Positions 62,188 through 64,000 of a stretch of 64,000 nucleotides of DNA are shown here, in pieces. The translations under genes and the position numbers were made by a program. The notes beneath the pieces were generated by a model. It was given only the letters and a program-made list of their open reading frames with translations, made no database searches and was not told the origin of the DNA. Source of the DNA: Aliiglaciecola sp. 3_MG-2023 (GTDB taxonomy: Bacteria; Pseudomonadota; Gammaproteobacteria; Enterobacterales; Alteromonadaceae); the NCBI RefSeq assembly GCF_030548205.1, contig NZ_JAUORV010000005.1:124001-188000 (forward strand), read 5' to 3'. Each line of letters begins with the position of its first letter. The stretch's first letter is position 1.

Positions 62188-64000
62188 ATGAGATTAGTGC
62201 TATTAGCTGTGTTTGCATTGTTAGTCGGATGTTCCGCGAACATTGATGAGCAATCGACAAAAGCAACAGAAATTGAGCGTACTGCACAGCTATTAAAAGT
62301 CGGTGAGAATGCCCCTTTTAAAAATCTTCAATCGGCTTTACTAGAAGCTAAACAGCAACTTAACAACAACCAGGCTGTGACAATTGAGCTAGCCGAAGGT
62401 AAATATTACCTAGATAGTACGCTTATCCTGGGGTCAGAATTTTCAGGTACTGAGCAATTTCCTTTTGTGATCAAAGGGGCTGCAGGCAAAAAAGTTGTGA
62501 TTAGTGGTGGTAAACCGTTAATGCTAAATTGGCAGCCGTACGACGACAATATCTATCAAGCGAAAGTTAACCAAGGTGAGTTTTCAAGCCTATTCTTAGA
62601 GGGCAAGCGTCAGCCGCTAGCGCGCTATCCAAATTTTGACTCTGAAGTAGTTATTTTTAATGGCTATGCTGCAGATGCTGTTTCTCCTGAACGTGTGGTT
62701 ACTTGGACTAACCCAGAAGGCGGATACGTACATGCTTTACATGAAGCCAGATGGGGTGACATGCATTACCTTATTACTGGTGTTAACCCCGATCATTCAT
62801 TGGAGTTGGAAGGTGGATACCAAAATAATCGCCGCTCTCCCATGCACCTTAAATATCGCTTTGTTGAAAATATATTTAGCGAATTAGACACCCCTGGCGA
62901 ATGGTTTCTCGATAAAAAAACGCAAACTGTCTATTTTTACCCACCACAAGGCACCGATATTCATTCTGCGAATATTGAAGTATCTCATCTAGATAATCTT
63001 ATCGAGATGCGTGGAACAGAAAATAATCCAGTCAAAAATATCCAAATTCAAGGCATTAAGTTTCAACACACCCAACCTACTTTTATGCAAACTAAAGAAC
63101 CTTTGCTGCGCAGCGATTGGGCAATTTACCGAGGTGGTGCAGTGATTATTGATGGTGCAGAAAATGTATCACTGAAAGATAGCGAATTTCATATGCTTGG
63201 TGGTAACGCGATCTTTATAAGTAACTACAATCGTAACATTATTATTAGCGGTAACCACATTCATGATATCGGAGCCAGTGCTGTGAGTTTTGTTGGAAGC
63301 CCGAAAGCTGTGCGCTCGCCTAGTTTTGAATATCATGAATTTGTACCCGAAGCTGAATTGGATTTTGAAGTTGGACCCAAAACCAATGACTATCCAAGTC
63401 AATCGTTAGTTTATAACAACCTTATCCACGATATTGGTTTAGTCGAAAAGCAAGTAGTGGGTGTGCAGTTGTCTATGGCTGCTGATATTACCGTTAGTCA
63501 CAATTCAATTTATCGCGTACCAAGAGCGGGTATCAACGTCAGCGAAGGCACTTGGGGCGGGCATATTATTGAGTTTAATGATGTCTTTGATACGGTGCTA
63601 GAAACCGGTGATCACGGGGCATTTAACTCTTGGGGACGTGACCGTTTTTGGCATCCTGATCGCGCTGAAATGGACCGTTTAGCGGCTAAATATCCACAGA
63701 TGTTTCTACTAGATGCAATACGTCCCACTATTTTACGCAACAACCGTTTCCAATGTGACCATGGTTGGGATATCGACTTAGATGATGGTTCATCCAACTA
63801 TCAAATTACCAATAACCTGATGTTAAGTGGCGGGTTAAAGCTCCGTGAAGGATTTAAACGCATCGCCACTAATAACATCATTTTGAACAATTCATTTCAT
63901 CCTCATGTGTGGTTTGAAGGCAGTCAGGATGTGGTTGAACACAATATTTTGTTAAGTGGCCACAAACCTATTCTAAACAACCATTGGGGAACTAGCGTAA
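62188..64000 (+). CDS. Right-handed beta-helix lipoprotein, GH141-like glycoside hydrolase (3' end cut by window)
   Basis: 604 residues are visible and the frame is still open at the right edge. The start is the ATG at 62188, six bases after GAAAGGGG; a short hydrophobic signal ends in LLVGC, so it is a lipoprotein. Pectate-lyase-like beta-helix repeats run from about residue 280 onward (NIQIQGIKF, ISGNHIHDIG, VSHNSIYRVPRAG, ILRNNRF, TNNLML). EGKRQPLARYPN and HGAFNSWGRDRFW resemble GH141, a family containing an alpha-L-fucosidase and a xylanase. With the fucose operon beside it, an alpha-L-fucosidase or related fucan enzyme is likely. Confidence 0.75.
   Translation, partial: MRLVLLAVFALLVGCSANIDEQSTKATEIERTAQLLKVGENAPFKNLQSALLEAKQQLNNNQAVTIELAEGKYYLDSTLILGSEFSGTEQFPFVIKGAAGKKVVISGGKPLMLNWQPYDDNIYQAKVNQGEFSSLFLEGKRQPLARYPNFDSEVVIFNGYAADAVSPERVVTWTNPEGGYVHALHEARWGDMHYLITGVNPDHSLELEGGYQNNRRSPMHLKYRFVENIFSELDTPGEWFLDKKTQTVYFYPPQGTDIHSANIEVSHLDNLIEMRGTENNPVKNIQIQGIKFQHTQPTFMQTKEPLLRSDWAIYRGGAVIIDGAENVSLKDSEFHMLGGNAIFISNYNRNIIISGNHIHDIGASAVSFVGSPKAVRSPSFEYHEFVPEAELDFEVGPKTNDYPSQSLVYNNLIHDIGLVEKQVVGVQLSMAADITVSHNSIYRVPRAGINVSEGTWGGHIIEFNDVFDTVLETGDHGAFNSWGRDRFWHPDRAEMDRLAAKYPQMFLLDAIRPTILRNNRFQCDHGWDIDLDDGSSNYQITNNLMLSGGLKLREGFKRIATNNIILNNSFHPHVWFEGSQDVVEHNILLSGHKPILNNHWGTSV

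Noticed and set aside
1-64000. tRNA, rRNA, riboswitch, insertion sequence, integrase or phage genes
   Set aside because: Looked for recognisable motifs and protein families throughout; nothing supportable was found.

Overview
The window looks like chromosomal DNA of a marine gammaproteobacterium of the Alteromonadales (Glaciecola/Paraglaciecola/Alteromonas-like). This is inferred from moderate-to-low GC, YbiT and valine-degradation proteins of gammaproteobacterial type, several TonB-dependent receptors, two RND pumps and a sugar-acid locus typical of algal-polysaccharide degraders. No rRNA, tRNA, CRISPR array, insertion sequence or phage gene was seen.

Layout. (a) 1-7.5 kb: 5' part of a hydantoinase/oxoprolinase-type gene running off the left edge, two exported alpha/beta hydrolases, a secreted PHB-depolymerase-like esterase with Ig-like and Asp-rich regions, a periplasmic class II cAMP phosphodiesterase and a TetR repressor. 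(b) 7.6-11.8 kb: an RND pump (lipoprotein adaptor plus permease) divergent from tetR, with a clear palindromic operator between them. (c) 11.8-16.2 kb: lactate permease, ABC-F protein YbiT and a solute-binding-like protein. (d) 16.5-22.3 kb: a complete tripartite RND system (outer-membrane factor, adaptor, permease). (e) 22.3-33.6 kb: an accessory catabolic region with a Tat-exported DUF1838 protein, a Crp/Fnr regulator, an aldehyde dehydrogenase with Arg at the catalytic-Cys position, a VOC protein, an unknown protein, a fused tandem alpha/beta hydrolase lacking both nucleophile serines, an FAD-linked oxidase, a membrane protein and a GST. (f) 34-44.4 kb: the best candidate for an undescribed system. 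It holds two SsuD-like flavin monooxygenases, an FMN reductase, an NmrA-like protein, a TonB receptor, a spinster-like MFS transporter, an anchored alpha/beta hydrolase and a LysR regulator, with an ATAC-N7-GTAT site upstream of the first gene. (g) 44.5-51.6 kb: a decayed phosphotransferase, a FadR-type regulator and valine-degradation genes (HIBYL-CoA hydrolase, mmsB, mmsA) interleaved with an AraC regulator and a MenI/YdiI-like thioesterase. (h) 51.9-64 kb: a complete non-phosphorylative L-fucose operon including an L-lactate-dehydrogenase-type flavoenzyme, a divergent IclR regulator, a TonB receptor and a GH141-like beta-helix lipoprotein running off the right edge.

How it works together. 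Region h reads as import and breakdown of a fucosylated (fucoidan-like) glycan: the receptor imports oligosaccharide, the beta-helix enzyme may release fucose, and the six-gene operon converts L-fucose through lactone, fuconate, 2-keto-3-deoxyfuconate and the 2,4-diketo acid to pyruvate and lactate, then lactate to pyruvate. Region f reads as outer- and inner-membrane uptake plus reduced-flavin-dependent oxygenation and hydrolysis of an unidentified small organic (possibly organosulfur) compound under LysR control.
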